A program made the position numbers and the translations under genes. From Protula sp. h YS-2021 (taxonomy: Eukaryota > Annelida > Polychaeta > Sabellida > Serpulidae): a stretch of 64,000 nucleotides of DNA. The notes beneath the pieces are model-generated. The model was not told where the DNA came from. It did not search any database and saw only the letters and a program-made list of their open reading frames with translations. Below, piece by piece: positions 39,247-50,468 of this stretch. The stretch's first letter is position 1, and each line of letters starts with the position of its first letter. The stretch is taken from the NCBI GenBank assembly GCA_949752745.1, contig OX457029.1, positions 16,863,413-16,927,412 of the forward strand, written 5' to 3'.

Positions 39247-42200
39247 GGAAGGGAAGAAGATGCAGGCTGTGGTGGGCGGGCGTACCAGGCATTCGGACAG
39301 GCGGCCACATGTAAGTTTTTAGATTTAACTGTCGCGTTTTTATTTTTTCGCTTCGTTTTATTAGAGAGAAAACACAACGAAAACAGTTGGAATATATGCG
39401 ATCGACCGCGCGTTGGTCTGTTTAACTGTCGGTCTGTCGGTTGGTCGGTCTGTCGGTTGGTCGGTCTGTCGGTCTGTCATCAAGAGCTTGTTAACATTAT
39501 AACTTGAAAACCATTGTCAGGACTTTATTTAAACTTGGTATGCAGCTTCTATAGGAACAGTCAAAGACTGTTTTTGTAAATGGGACAGGTTCCCCCAAGG
39601 AAAATGGACCAGCTGAAAATTTCAGCTCTTGATTGACTATTAATGGTCGTGTTCAGCTGATGGGGGGAGTGGGGCTGTGGGTAATATGTGGGCTACGCAC
39701 ACTGCTCTAGTTAAATTTGAGTTCATTATTCTATTTCAAGCGTGTGTAAAATAGATAGACATATTTTCTGGTAATATTGCAGGGAAGGGAAGAAGATGCA
39801 GGCTGTGGTGGGCGGGCGTACCAGGCATTCGGACAGGCGGCCACATGTAAGCTTTTAGATTTAACTGTCGCGTTTTTATTTTTTCGCTTCGTTTTATTAG
39901 AGAGAAAACACAACGAAAACAGTTGGAATATATTCGATCGACCGCGCGTTGGTCTGTTTAACTGTCGGTTGGTCGGTCTGTGGGTCTGTTATCAAGAGCT
40001 TGTTAACATTATAACTTGAAAACCACTGTCAGGACTTTATTTAAACTTGGTATGCAGCTTCTATAGGAACAGTCAAAGAATGTTTTTGTAAATGGGACAG
40101 GTTCGTCCAAGGAAAATGGACCAGCTGAAAATTTCAGCTCTTGATTGACTATTAATGGTCGTGTTTAGCTGATGGGGGGAGGGGGGCTGTGGGTAATATG
40201 TGGGCTACGCACACTGCTCTAGTTAAATTTGAGTTCATTATTCTATTTCAAGCGTGTGTAAAATAGATAGACATATTTTCTGGTAATATTGCAGGGAAGG
40301 GAAGAAGATGCAGGCTGTGGTGGGCGGGCGTACCAGGCATTCGGACAGGCGGCCACATGTAAGCTTTTAGATTTAACTGTCGCGTTTTTATTTTTTTCGC
40401 TTCGTTTTATTAGAGAGAAAACACAACGAAAACAGTTGGAATATATGCGATCGACCGCGCGTTGGTCTGTTTAACTGTCGGTTGGTCGGTCTGTGGGTCT
40501 GTCATCAAGAGCTTGTTAACATTATAACTTGAAAACCACTGTCAGGACTTTATTTAAACTTGGTATGCAGCTTCTATAGGAACAGTCAAAGAATGTTTTT
40601 GTAAATGGGACAGGTTCGTCCAAGGAAAATGGACCAGCTGAAAATTTCAGCTCTTGATTGACTATTAATGGTCGTGTTTAGCTGATGGGGGGAGGGGGGC
40701 TGTGGGTAATATGTGGGCTACGCACACTGCTCTAGTTAAATTTGAGTTCATTATTCTATTTCAAGCGTGTGTAAAATAGATAGACATATTTTCTGGTAAT
40801 ATTGCAGGGAAGGGAAGAAGATGCAGGCTGTGGTGGGCGGGCGTACCAGGCATTCGGACAGGCGGCCACATGTAAGCTTTTAGATTTAACTCGCGTTTTT
40901 ATTTTTTCGCTTCGTTTTATTAGAGAGAAAGCACAACGAAAACAGTTGGAATATATGCGATCGACTGCGCGTTGGTCTGTTTAACTGTCGGTTGGTCGGT
41001 CTGTCGGTCTGTCATCAAGAGCTTGTTAACATTATAACTTGAAAACCACTGTCAGGACTTTATTTAAACTTGGTATGCAGCTTCTATAGGAACAGTCAAA
41101 GAATGTTTTTGTAAATGGGACAGGTTCGTCCAAGGAAAATGGACCAGCTGAAAATTTCAGCTCTTGATTAACTATTAATGGTCGTGTTTAGCTGATGGGG
41201 GAGGGGGGCTGTGGGTAATATGTGGGCTACGCACACTGCTCTAGTTAAATTTGAGTTCATTATTCTATTTCAAGCGTGTGTAAAATAGATAGACATATTT
41301 TCTGGTAATATTGCAGGGAAGGGAAGAAGATGCAGGCTGTGGTGGGCGGGCGTACCAGGCATTCGGACAGGCGGCCACATGTAAGCTTTTAGATTTAACT
41401 GTCGCGTTTTTATTTTTTCGCTTCGTTTTATTAGAGAGAAAACACAACGAAAACAGTTGGAATATATTCGATCGACCGCGCGTTGGTCTGTTTAACTGTC
41501 GGTTGGTCGGTCTGTGGGTCTGTCATCAAGAGCTTGTTAACATTATAACTTGAAAACCACTGTCAGGACTTTATTTAAACTTGGTATGCAGCTTCTATAG
41601 GAACAGTCAAAGAATGTTTTTGTAAATGGGACAGGTTCGTCCAAGGAAAATGGACCAGCTGAAAATTTCAGCTCTTGATTGACTATTAATGGTCGTGTTT
41701 AGCTGATGGGGGGAGGGGGGCTGTGGGTAATATGTAGGCTACGCACACTGCTCTAGTTAAATTTGAGTTCATTATTCTATTTCAAGCGTGTGTAAAATAG
41801 ATATAGACATATTTTCTGGTAATATTGCAGGGAAGGGAAGAAGATGCAGGCTGTGGTGGGCGGGCGTACCAGGCATTCGGACAGGCGGCCACATGTAAGC
41901 TTTTAGATTTAACTCGCGTTTTTATTTTTTCGCTTCGTTTTATTAGAGAGAAAGCACAACGAAAACAGTTGGAATATATGCGATCGACTGCGCGTTGGTC
42001 TGTTTAACTGTCGGTTGGTCGGTCTGTCGGTCTGTCATCAAGAGCTTGTTAACATTATAACTTGAAAACCACTGTCAGGACTTTATTTAAACTTGGTATG
42101 CAGCTTCTATAGGAACAGTCAAAGAATGTTTTTGTAAATGGGACAGGTTCGTCCAAGGAAAATGGACCAGCTGAAAATTTCAGCTCTTGATTGACTATTA

Positions 42201-44888
42201 ATGGTCGTGTTTAGCTGATGGGGGGAGGGGGGCTGTGGGTAATATGTGGGCTACGCACACTGCTCTAGTTAAATTTGAGTTCATTATTCTATTTCAAGCG
42301 TGTGTAAAATAGATATACATATTTTCTGGTAATATTGCAGGGAAGGGAAGAAGATGCAGGCTGTGGTGGGCGGGCGTACCAGGCATTCGGACAGGCGGCC
42401 ACATGTAAGCTTTTAGATTTAACTGTCCCGTTTTTATTTTTTCGCTTCGTTTTATTAGAGAGAAAGCACAACGAAAACAGTTGGAATATATGCGATCGAC
42501 TGCGCGTTGGTCTGTTTAACTGTCGGTTGGTCGGTCTGTCGGTCTGTCATCAAGAGCTTGTTAACATTATAACTTGAAAACCACTGTCAGGACTTTATTT
42601 AAACTTGGTATGCAGCTTCTATAGGAACAGTCAAAGAATGTTTTTGTAAATGGGACAGGTTCGTCCAAGGAAAATGGACCAGCTGAAAATTTCAGCTCTT
42701 GATTGACTATTAATGGTCGTGTTTAGCTGATGGGGGGAGGGGGGCTGTGGGTAATATGTGGGCTACGCACACTGCTCTAGTTAAATTTGAGTTCATTATT
42801 CTATTTCAAGCGTGTGTAAAATAGATAGACATATTTTCTGGTAATATTACAGGGAAGGGAAGAAGATGCAGGCTGTGGTGGGCGGGCGTACCAGGCATTC
42901 GTACAGGCGGCCACATGTAAGCTTTTAGATTTAACTGTCGCGTTTTTATTTTTTCGCTTCGTTTTATTAGAGAGAAAACACAACGAAAACAGTTGGAATA
43001 TATTCGATCGACCGCGCGTTGGTCTGTTTAACTGTCGGTTGGTCGGTCTGTGGGTCTGTCATCAAGAGCTTGTTAACATTATAACTTGAAAACCACTGTC
43101 AGGACTTTATTTAAACTTGGTATGCAGCTTCTATAGGAACAGTCAAAGAATGTTTTTGTAAATGGGACAGGTTCGTCCAAGGAAAATGGACCAGCTGAAA
43201 ATTTCAGCTCTTGATTGACTATTAATGGTCGTGTTTAGCTGATGGGGGGAGGGGGGCTGTGGGTAATATGTGGGCTACGCACACTGCTCTAGTTAAATTT
43301 GAGTTCATTATTCTATTTCAAGCGTGTGTAAAATAGATAGACATATTTTCTGGTAATATTGCAGGGAAGGGAAGAAGATGCAGGCTGTGGTGGGCGGGCG
43401 TACCAGGCATTCGGACAGGCGGCCACATGTAAGCTTTTAGATTTAACTCGCGTTTTTATTTTTTCGCTTCGTTTTATTAGAGAGAAAGCACAACGAAAAC
43501 AGTTGGAATATATGCGATCGACTGCGCGTTGGTCTGTTTAACTGTCGGTTGGTCGGTCTGTCGGTCTGTCATCAAGAGCTTGTTAACATTATAACTTGAA
43601 AACCACTGTCAGGACTTTATTTAAACTTGGTATGCAGCTTCTATAGGAACAGACAAAGAATGTTTTTGTAAATGGAACAGGTTCGTCCAAGGAAAATGGA
43701 CCAGCTGAAAATTTCTGCTCTTGATTAACTATTAATGGTCGTGTTTAGCTGATGGGGGGAGGGGGGCTGTGGGTAATATGTGGGCTACGCACACTGCTCT
43801 AGTTAAATTTGAGTTCATTATTCTATTTCAAGCGTGTGTAAAATAGATAGACATATTTTCTGGTAATATTGCAGGGAAGGGAAGAAGATGCAGGCTGTGG
43901 TGGGCGGGCGTACCAGGCATTCGGACAGGCGGCCACATGTAAGCTTTTAGATTTAACTGTCGCGTTTTTATTTTTTCGCTTCGTTTTATTAGAGAGAAAA
44001 CACAACGAAAACAGTTGGAATATATTCGATCGACCGCGCGTTGGTCTGTTTAACTGTCGGTTGGTCGGTCTGTGGGTCTGTCATCAAGAGCTTGTTAACA
44101 TTATAACTTGAAAACCACTGTCAGGACTTTATTTAAACTTGGTATGCAGCTTCTATAGGAACAGTCAAAGAATGTTTTTGTAAATGGGACAGGTTCGTCC
44201 AAGGAAAATGGACCAGCTGAAAATTTCAGCTCTTGATTGACTATTAGTGGTCGTGTTTAGCTGATGGGGGGAGGGGGGCTGTGGGTAATATGTGGGGTAC
44301 GCACACTGCTCTAGTTAAATTTGAGTTCATTATTCTATTTCAAGCGTGTGTAAAATAGATGGACATATTTTCTGGTAATATTGCAGGGAAGGGAAGAAGA
44401 TGCAGGCTGTGGTGGGCGGGCGTACCAGGCATTCGGACAGGCGGCCACATGTAAGCTTTTAGATTTAACTTTCGCGTTTTTATTTTTTCGCTTCGTTTTA
44501 TTAGATGGAAAACACATCGAAAACAGTTGGATAAAATGCGATCGACCGCGCGTTGGTCTGTTTAACTGTCGGTCTGTCGGTCTGTCATCAAGAGCTTGTT
44601 AACATTATAACTTGAAAACCACTGTCAGGACTTTATTTAAACTTGGTATGCAGCTTCTATAGGAACAGTCAAAGAATGTTTTTGTAAATGGGACAGGTTC
44701 GTCCAAGGAAAATGGACCAGCTGAAAATTTCTGCTCTTGATTGATTATTAATGGTCGTGTTTAACTGATAGGGCAGGGGGGGCTGTGGGTAATATGTGGG
44801 CTACGCGTACTGCTCTAGTTAAATTTGAGTTCATTATTCTATTTCAAGCGTGTGTAAAATAGATACACATTTTCTGGTAATATTGCAG

Positions 44889-47532
44889 GGAAGGGAAGAA
44901 GATGCAGGCTGTGGTGGGCGGGCGTACCAGGCATTCGGACAGGCGGCCACATGTAAGCTTTTAGATTTAACTGTCGCGTTTTTATTTTTTCGCTTCGTTT
45001 TATTAGAGAGAAAACACAACGAAAACAGTTGGAATATATTCGATCGACCGCGCGTTGGTCTGTTTAACTGTCGGTCTGTCGGTTGGTCGGTCTGTCGGTC
45101 TGTCATCAAGAGCTTGTTAACTTGAAAAACCACTGTCTGGACTTAGGAACAGTCAAAGAATGTTTTTGTAAATGGGACAGGTTCGTCCAAGGAAAATGGA
45201 CCAGCTGAAAATTTCGGCTCTTGATTGATTATTAATGGTCGTGTTTAACTGATAGGGCAGGGGGGCTGTGGGTAATATGTGGGCTACGCGCACTGCTCTA
45301 GTTAAATTTGAGTTCATTATTCTATTTCAAGCGTGTGTAAAATAGATATAGACATATTTTCTGGTAATATTGCAGGGAAGGGAAGAAGATGCAGGCTGTG
45401 GTGGGCGGGCGTACCAGGCATTCGGACAGGCGGCCACATGTAAGCTTTTAGATTTAACTGTCGCGTTTTTATTTTTTCGCTTCGTTTTCTTGGAGAGAAA
45501 ACACAACGAAAACAGTTGGAATATATGCGATCGACCGCGCGTTGGTCTGTTTAACTGTCGGTCTGTCGGTTGGTCGGTCTGTCGGTCTGTCATCAAGAGC
45601 TTGTTAACATTATAACTTGAAAACCACTGTCAGGACTTTATTTAAACTTGGTATGCAGCTTCTATAGGAACAGTCAAAGAATGTTTTTGTAAATGGGACA
45701 GGTTCGTCCAAGGAAAATGGACCAGCTGAAAATTTCAGCTCTTGATTGACTATTAATGGTCGTGTTTAGCTGTTAGGGGGAGGGGGGCTGTGGGTAATAT
45801 GTGGGCTACGCACACTGCTCTAGTTAAATTTGAGTTCATTATTCTATTTCAAGCGTGTGTAAAATAGATATAGACATATTTTCTGGTAATATTGCAGGGA
45901 AGGGAAGAAGATGCAGGCTGTGGTGGGCGGGCGTACCAGGCATTCGTACAGGCGGCCACATGTAAGCTTTTATATTTAACTGTCGGGTTTTTATTTTTTC
46001 GCGAATTTGATTAGAGAGAAAACACAACGAAAACAGGTGGAATATATGCGATCGACCGCGTGTTGGTCTCTCGGTCTGTTGTTCCGTCGCTGTGTCGATC
46101 TGTCGGTTGGTCGGTCTGTCGGTCTGTCATCAAGAGCTTGTTAACATTATAACTTAAAAACCGCTGTCTGGACTTTAATTAAACTTGGTATGCAGCTTCT
46201 ATATGATTACACAGATTGGTTTTGTAAATGGGACAGGTTCGTCCAAGGAAAATGGACCAGCTGAAAATTTCAGCTCTTGATTGACTATTGATGGCCGTGT
46301 TTAACTCATGGGGGCAGTGGAAGGGAGCTGTGAGGAATATGTGAGCTACGCACACTGCTCTAGTTAAATTTGAGTTCATTATTCTATTTCAAGCGTGTGT
46401 AAAATAGATATAGACATATTTTCTGGTAATATTACAGGGAAGGGAAGAAGACGCAGGCTGTGGTGGGCGGGCGTACCAGGCATTCGGACAGGCGGCCACA
46501 TGTAAGCTTTTAGATTTAAGTAAAATCGCGTTTTTATTTTTTCGCTTCGTTTTATTAGAGAGAAAACACAACGAAAACAGTTGGAATATATGCAATCGAC
46601 CGCGTGTTGGTCTGTTGAACTGTTGGTTAGTCGGTCTGTTGTTGGTCTGTCATCAAGAGCTTGTTAACATTATAACTTGAAAACCGCTGTCAGGACTTTA
46701 TTCGAAATTGGTATGCAGCTAATATAGGAACAGTCACAGAATGTTTTTGTAAATGGGACAGGTTCGTCCAAGGAAAATGGACCAGCTGAAAATTTCAGCT
46801 CTTGATTGACTATTGATGGTCGTGTTTAACTGATGGGGAGAGGGGGGCTGTGCGTAATATGTGGGCTACGCACACTGCCTAGTTAAATTTGAGTTCATTA
46901 TTCTATTTCAAGTGTGTGTAAAATAGACATATTTTCTGGTAATATTGCAGGGAAGGGAAGAAGACGCAGGCTGTGGTGGGCGGGCGTACCAGGCATTCGT
47001 ACAGGCGGCCACATGTAAGCCTTTAGATTTAACTGTCGCGTTTTTATTTTTTCGCTTCGTTTTATTAGAGAGAAAACATAACGAAAACAGTTGGAATATA
47101 TGCGATCGACCGCGTGTTGGTCTGTTGAACTGTCAGTCTGTCGGTTGGTCGGTCTTTCGGTCTGTCATCAAGAGCTTGTTAACATTATAACTTGAAAACC
47201 GCTGTCAGGACTATCTAATTAAAATTGGTATGCAGCTTATATAGGAACAGTCACTGAATGTTTTTGTAAATGGGACAGGTTCGTCCAAGGAAAATGGACC
47301 AGCTGAAAATTTCAGCTCTTGATTGACTATTAAGGGTCGTGTTTAGCTGATGGGGGGAGGGGGGCTGTGGGTAATATGTGGGCTACGCACAATGTTCTAG
47401 TTAAATTTGAGTTCATTATTCTATTTCAAGTGTGTGTAAAATAGACATATTTTCTGGTAATATTACAGGGAAGGGAAGAAGACGCAGGCTGTGGTGGGCG
47501 GGCGTACCAGGCATTCGGACAGGCGGCCACAT
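44889..47532 (+). repeat. Right edge of the array: increasingly divergent units 88-93
   Basis: Units become less regular towards the right. Unit 88 has lost about 31 bp between GGACTT and AGGAACAG (near 45144), giving the shortest spacing (487). Unit 90 has an altered tract with TTCCGTCGCTGTGTCG. Units 91-93 carry GAAGACGCAGG in the core, and AGTAAAATCGCG (unit 91) or TATCTAATTAAAATTGG (unit 92) changes downstream. Edge units of satellites usually diverge because exchange is less frequent there (established), which fits this gradient. Confidence 0.85.
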
Positions 47533-47700
47533 GTAAGCTTTTGGTTTTGATACTGTTGCTTTAGAAAAAAAAAGCAAATGAATTTATTTTAAGACAATGG
47601 GTTTGTTTGGATGAATCATTAAAACAAAATATATTTTATTCTATAAACCTGTAAAAGTGCTTTATCAATAAAGAGATGCTGTCTGTAGTGTGCTTTTAGT
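47533..47700 (+). repeat. Array junction: flank shared with cores e and h
   Basis: Immediately after core 93 the sequence stops resembling the satellite. It matches what follows the diverged cores at 55901 and 58650: GTAAGCTTTTGGTTTTGATACTG, then an A-run, GACAATGGG, ATTTTATTCTATAAACCTG, and so on. The change falls at the 3' end of core 93. The satellite thus joins an older cassette precisely at the core, as expected if the array was seeded from, or recombined into, a core. Confidence 0.8.
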
Positions 47701-47872
47701 AGAAGGCGACTAACTGGGTTGAAGTTCAAGCCGTGTGACTGTCCCAAGAAACACTTCGGACATTTAAGTAATATTTTTATTAATCGTTTCGTGTAATTAA
47801 AAAAAACCAGGCAGGCTTTAACACCTTGAAATAGTTGAACCGAATTCGAATTTTCTACTGGAAACGTTGCAG

Positions 47873-47947
47873 AGGAGGAAGATGACGTCAGTGAAGACGC
47901 GGGTTGTGGTGGGCGGGCGTACCAGGCATGCGGATAGCCGGCAACAC
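47873..47947 (+). other. Diverged core copy b
   Basis: This is a 75-bp relative of the satellite core. It lies between TTGCAG and GTAAGT and contains a perfect TGACGTCA octamer (47883-47890). Frame B is open and reads MTSVKTRVVVGGRTRHADSR; frame A meets TAG at GGATAG. It has 11 more bases than the satellite core, in the same place as copies e, h and l. Whether it is an active exon is unknown. Confidence 0.5.
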
Positions 47948-48362
47948 GTAAGTTTCTATGTTCAACTAGCGCCTTTTTATTTGTGATTTTTTTCCTCCCA
48001 AATATTAACACAGAATACATTCGATAGAGTCGTTATGAACAAAAAAGACAACTGGAATTCATTATTTTATGGATGGTCCTGGAAATTTTGTAAAAAAAAA
48101 ATGGTAACCAGAATATTTTAGGACTCTTGTAAAACTTGTAAAAGTGATCTATCCAGGGTTAGATCACTGTCCTGAGCAACTCACAGGAGGCGACAAATGG
48201 AGGTTCGTTTCTTTCTAGCTCTTCTTTTACTATGTCTTCATTCTTTCTTTTCCCCACAATTATTCCATGAGTAGGAACTCGAAGAAGAGGGAGGCTGCAG
48301 TGCTGATGAAGATGTGGAAAATAATTCAAGCGAATTCCATTTTTCCATTTGAAACCTTGCAG

Positions 48363-48420
48363 GAAGACGACGAGGGCTGTTGTGGGCGGGCGTTCCGGAT
48401 ATGCAGACAGACGGCAACAC
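48363..48420 (+). other. Diverged core copy c
   Basis: This 58-bp core lies between CCTTGCAG and GTAAGC. It is the most divergent copy left of 50 kb. Frame A is open and reads EDDEGCCGRAFRICRQTAT; frame B is also open. Length is 1 mod 3, as in the 64- and 76-bp copies. The preceding stretch, TTTTCCATTTGAAACCTTGCAG, is a fair polypyrimidine/acceptor context. Confidence 0.5.
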
Positions 48421-48541
48421 GTAAGCTTTCAGATTAGATATTGCCGTTGTTTCCCACTTGCTCCACAAGTGAGTCCAAATATAGCCTTGTTAGTTGCTGA
48501 ACGGGATGTTAACCACTTTTGTTCCTCGCGTTTCCGGCGTC

Positions 48542-48548
48542 TATAAAA
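48542..48548 (+). promoter_or_regulatory. TATA-like box
   Basis: TATAAAA lies in a GC-rich setting (CGTTTCCGGCG upstream, CGCCTTGAGAGCGG downstream), a plausible core-promoter arrangement. A start site would fall about 25-30 bp downstream near TTGTTTCAGTTTTC. No clear coding exon follows before the minisatellite, so the call rests on the motif alone. Confidence 0.2.
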
Positions 48549-48707
48549 CGCCTTGAGAGCGGTGTTGTTTCAGTTTTCATTTGCAGCCTTAACAGACGTC
48601 GGTGCAACGTCTATCAAACGTTGAATGTCGCAATTTTTACTAGTGGGTTGAGCAAGAAGTCTCACTTCCGGGGGTTGGGTTGAAGAAGCGTCACTTCAGA
48701 AGGAAGT

Positions 48708-49790
48708 GGTTTGAGGACACCAGAGAGTGGGTTGAGGGACAAGTGGCACCAGAGAGAGGGTTGAGGAACAAGTGACGTCAGACTGGTTTGAGGAACAAGT
48801 GACACCAGAGAGTGGGTTGAGGAACAAGTGACACCAGAGAGTGGGTTGAGGAACAAGTGACACCAGAGAGTTCGTTGAGGAACAAGTGACACCAGAGAGT
48901 GGGTTGAGGAACAAGTGACACCAGAGCGTGGGTTGAGGAACAAGTGACACCAGAGCGTGGGTTGAGGAACAAGTGACACCAGAGCGTGGGTTGAGGAACA
49001 AGTGACACCAGAGCGTGGGTTGAGGAACAAGTGGCACCAGAGCGTTGGTTGAGGAGCAAGTGACACCAGAGAGTGGGTTGAGGAGCAAGTGACACCAGAG
49101 AGTGGGTTGAGGAACAAGTGACACCAGAGAGTGGGTTGAGGAACAAGTGACACCAGAGCGTGGGTTGAGGAACAAGTGACACCAGAGCGTGGGTTGAGGA
49201 ACAAGTGACACCAGAGCGTGGGTTGAGGAACAAGTGACACCAGAGCGTGGGTTGAGGAACAAGTGACACCAGAGCGTGGGTTGAGGAACAAGTGACACCA
49301 GAGCGTGGGTTGGGGAACAAGTGACACCAGAGGGTGGGTTGGGGAACAAGTGACACCAGAGCGTGGGTTGGGGAACAAGTGACACCAGAGAGTGGGTTGG
49401 GGAACAAGTGACACCAGAGCGTGGGTTGGGGAACAAGTGACACCAGAGCGTGGGTTGGGGAACAAGTGACACCAGAGCGTGGGTTGGGGAACAAGTGACA
49501 CCAGAGCGTGGGTTGGGGAACAAGTGACACCAGAGCGTGGGTTGGGGAACAAGTGACACCAGAGCGTGGGTTGGGGAACAAGTGACACCAGAGCGTGGGT
49601 TGGGGAACAAGTGACACCAGAGCGTGGGTTGAGGAACAAGTGACACCAGAGCGTGGGTTGAGGAACAAGTGACACCAGAGCGTGGGTTGAGGAACAAGTG
49701 ACACCAGAGCGTGGGTTGAGGAACAAGTGACACCAGAGCGTGGGTTGAGGAACAAGTGACACCAGAGCGTGGGTTGAGGAACAAGGGTTA
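48708..49790 (+). repeat. 29-bp minisatellite, about 37 copies
   Basis: The unit CACCAGAGCGTGGGTTGAGG plus AACAAGTGA repeats with a 29-bp period. Variants are arranged in blocks: GAGAGTGGG units on the left, a contiguous block with TTGGGGAAC from about 49309 to 49620, and GAGCGTGGGTTGAGG on the right. Because 29 is not a multiple of three, and the unit lacks minus-strand stops, all three minus-strand frames stay open for 341-366 codons. They read a 29-residue repeat such as LWCHLFLNPRSGV. These frames are by-products. The first units are degenerate and one contains TGACGTCA (near 48772). Confidence 0.97.
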
Positions 49791-50117
49791 CTTCGGTTTT
49801 CAAACAGTTGAAACGATAATTTGTTTTAGTCAGACATCGAATGCAAGACTTCAGTATTTGAGAAAATTATTGGAGTTATTTTTTCACATATTCGATTTTG
49901 TAAAAAAAAAAGAAAAGACAATCAGTGTTTTAAATAAAACCGGCATTCATATAGCGAAAAAGCACGCGTATCCACATACGACTAAAACAGGCTTTTTAAA
50001 TGAAAATCCATGCCAAAATGTGGCGTGGAGTTGAAAAAATAACGAAACATTTGATAATACGGCGTAGCGCGGAGCGGGGTACTATAGGTCTGTCTGGCTA
50101 CACTTGGAAGCCCAAAT
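49791..50117. other. Unassigned spacer
   Basis: AT-rich single-copy-looking sequence between the minisatellite and the first M module. It contains an A-run near 49902 and a GC-rich patch (GGCGTAGCGCGGAGCGGGG, near 50061). A 92-codon open frame on the plus strand (49756-50034) begins inside the minisatellite and shows no recognisable domain. I see no supported gene. Confidence 0.5.
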
Positions 50118-50257
50118 TTGTGCACGCGATATTTCAGCCGCTATTCAACCCTGGCTTTTGATGTTTGCTACAGTGAAAATATATATATTGAAGTTGTGCA
50201 ACGTCGCATTATTTTTCGATTCGACCATAATTCGTGGCGGGGGACATTAATCAGTTT
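50118..50257 (+). repeat. M module 1
   Basis: First of four related modules. It contains GTGCACGCGATATTTCAGCC, then a GTGAAAATATATATATTGAAG segment, then ATTCGACC. Its tail (TTCGTGGCGGGGGACATT) is shared only with module 4. The module is a dispersed or tandem repeat of unknown class; no coding is evident. Confidence 0.8.
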
Positions 50258-50260
50258 CAC

Positions 50261-50263
<3 letters not shown>

Positions 50264-50326
<63 letters not shown>
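50264..50326 (+). repeat. (ATT)n microsatellite
   Basis: About 21 perfect TTA/ATT triplets. They are followed by TTCTTTTATAGCGCAAAC and TCTATGCGCTGG. The tract and the following ~120 bp separate M1 from M2 and may be an inserted short element. Confidence 0.97.
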
Positions 50327-50327
<1 letters not shown>

Positions 50328-50468
50328 GTGTTCTTTTATAGCGCAAACAACAATAACTGTTCTATGCGCTGGACAAATTTCTTTAAGACTAAAACACATA
50401 TAAATAAGACTAAAAGACTAAAAAAAAAACGTATATAAATTATGAAGGATGACTACTCATTAACAATG

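Larger units (their letters stand above)
1..47532 (+). repeat. 93-unit satellite-like tandem array, unit about 516 bp
   Basis: Ninety-three direct head-to-tail units fill the left three quarters of the window. Spacing between successive cores is 487 to 544 bp, most often 508-520. Neighbouring units are nearly identical, and many differ only by a few bases or by the length of the GTCTGTCG tract and the G-runs. Order within a unit, starting at the core: 64-bp core, GTAAGC, a T-rich stretch, a GCGATCGACCGCGCG segment, the GTCTGTCG tract, a segment with GTTAACATTATAAC, the near-palindrome AGCTGAAAATTTCAGCT, a G-run cluster, then an AT-rich stretch ending in CAG before the next core. The array runs off the left edge, so its full length is unknown. 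Homogeneity implies recent amplification or ongoing conversion (inference). Open frames of 60-126 codons recur on both strands as shadows of the repeat. Confidence 0.98.

Noticed and set aside
1..47532. CRISPR array
   Set aside because: Units are about 516 bp and repeat throughout with no unique spacers; the setting is eukaryotic.
1..47532. Spliced-leader RNA or snRNA gene array
   Set aside because: SL arrays have similar unit size and a donor after a short exon, but here a conserved CAG acceptor precedes the block and no good Sm site (the candidate ATTTTTTCG lacks the usual G) or promoter was seen.
1..47532. rDNA or 5S array
   Set aside because: No 5S, 18S or 28S signature; the unit has no pol III internal control region that I can recognise.
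48662..49803. Three minus-strand ORFs of 341-366 codons
   Set aside because: All three frames of the same minisatellite are open because the 29-bp unit has no minus-strand stop; simultaneous openness argues against a gene.
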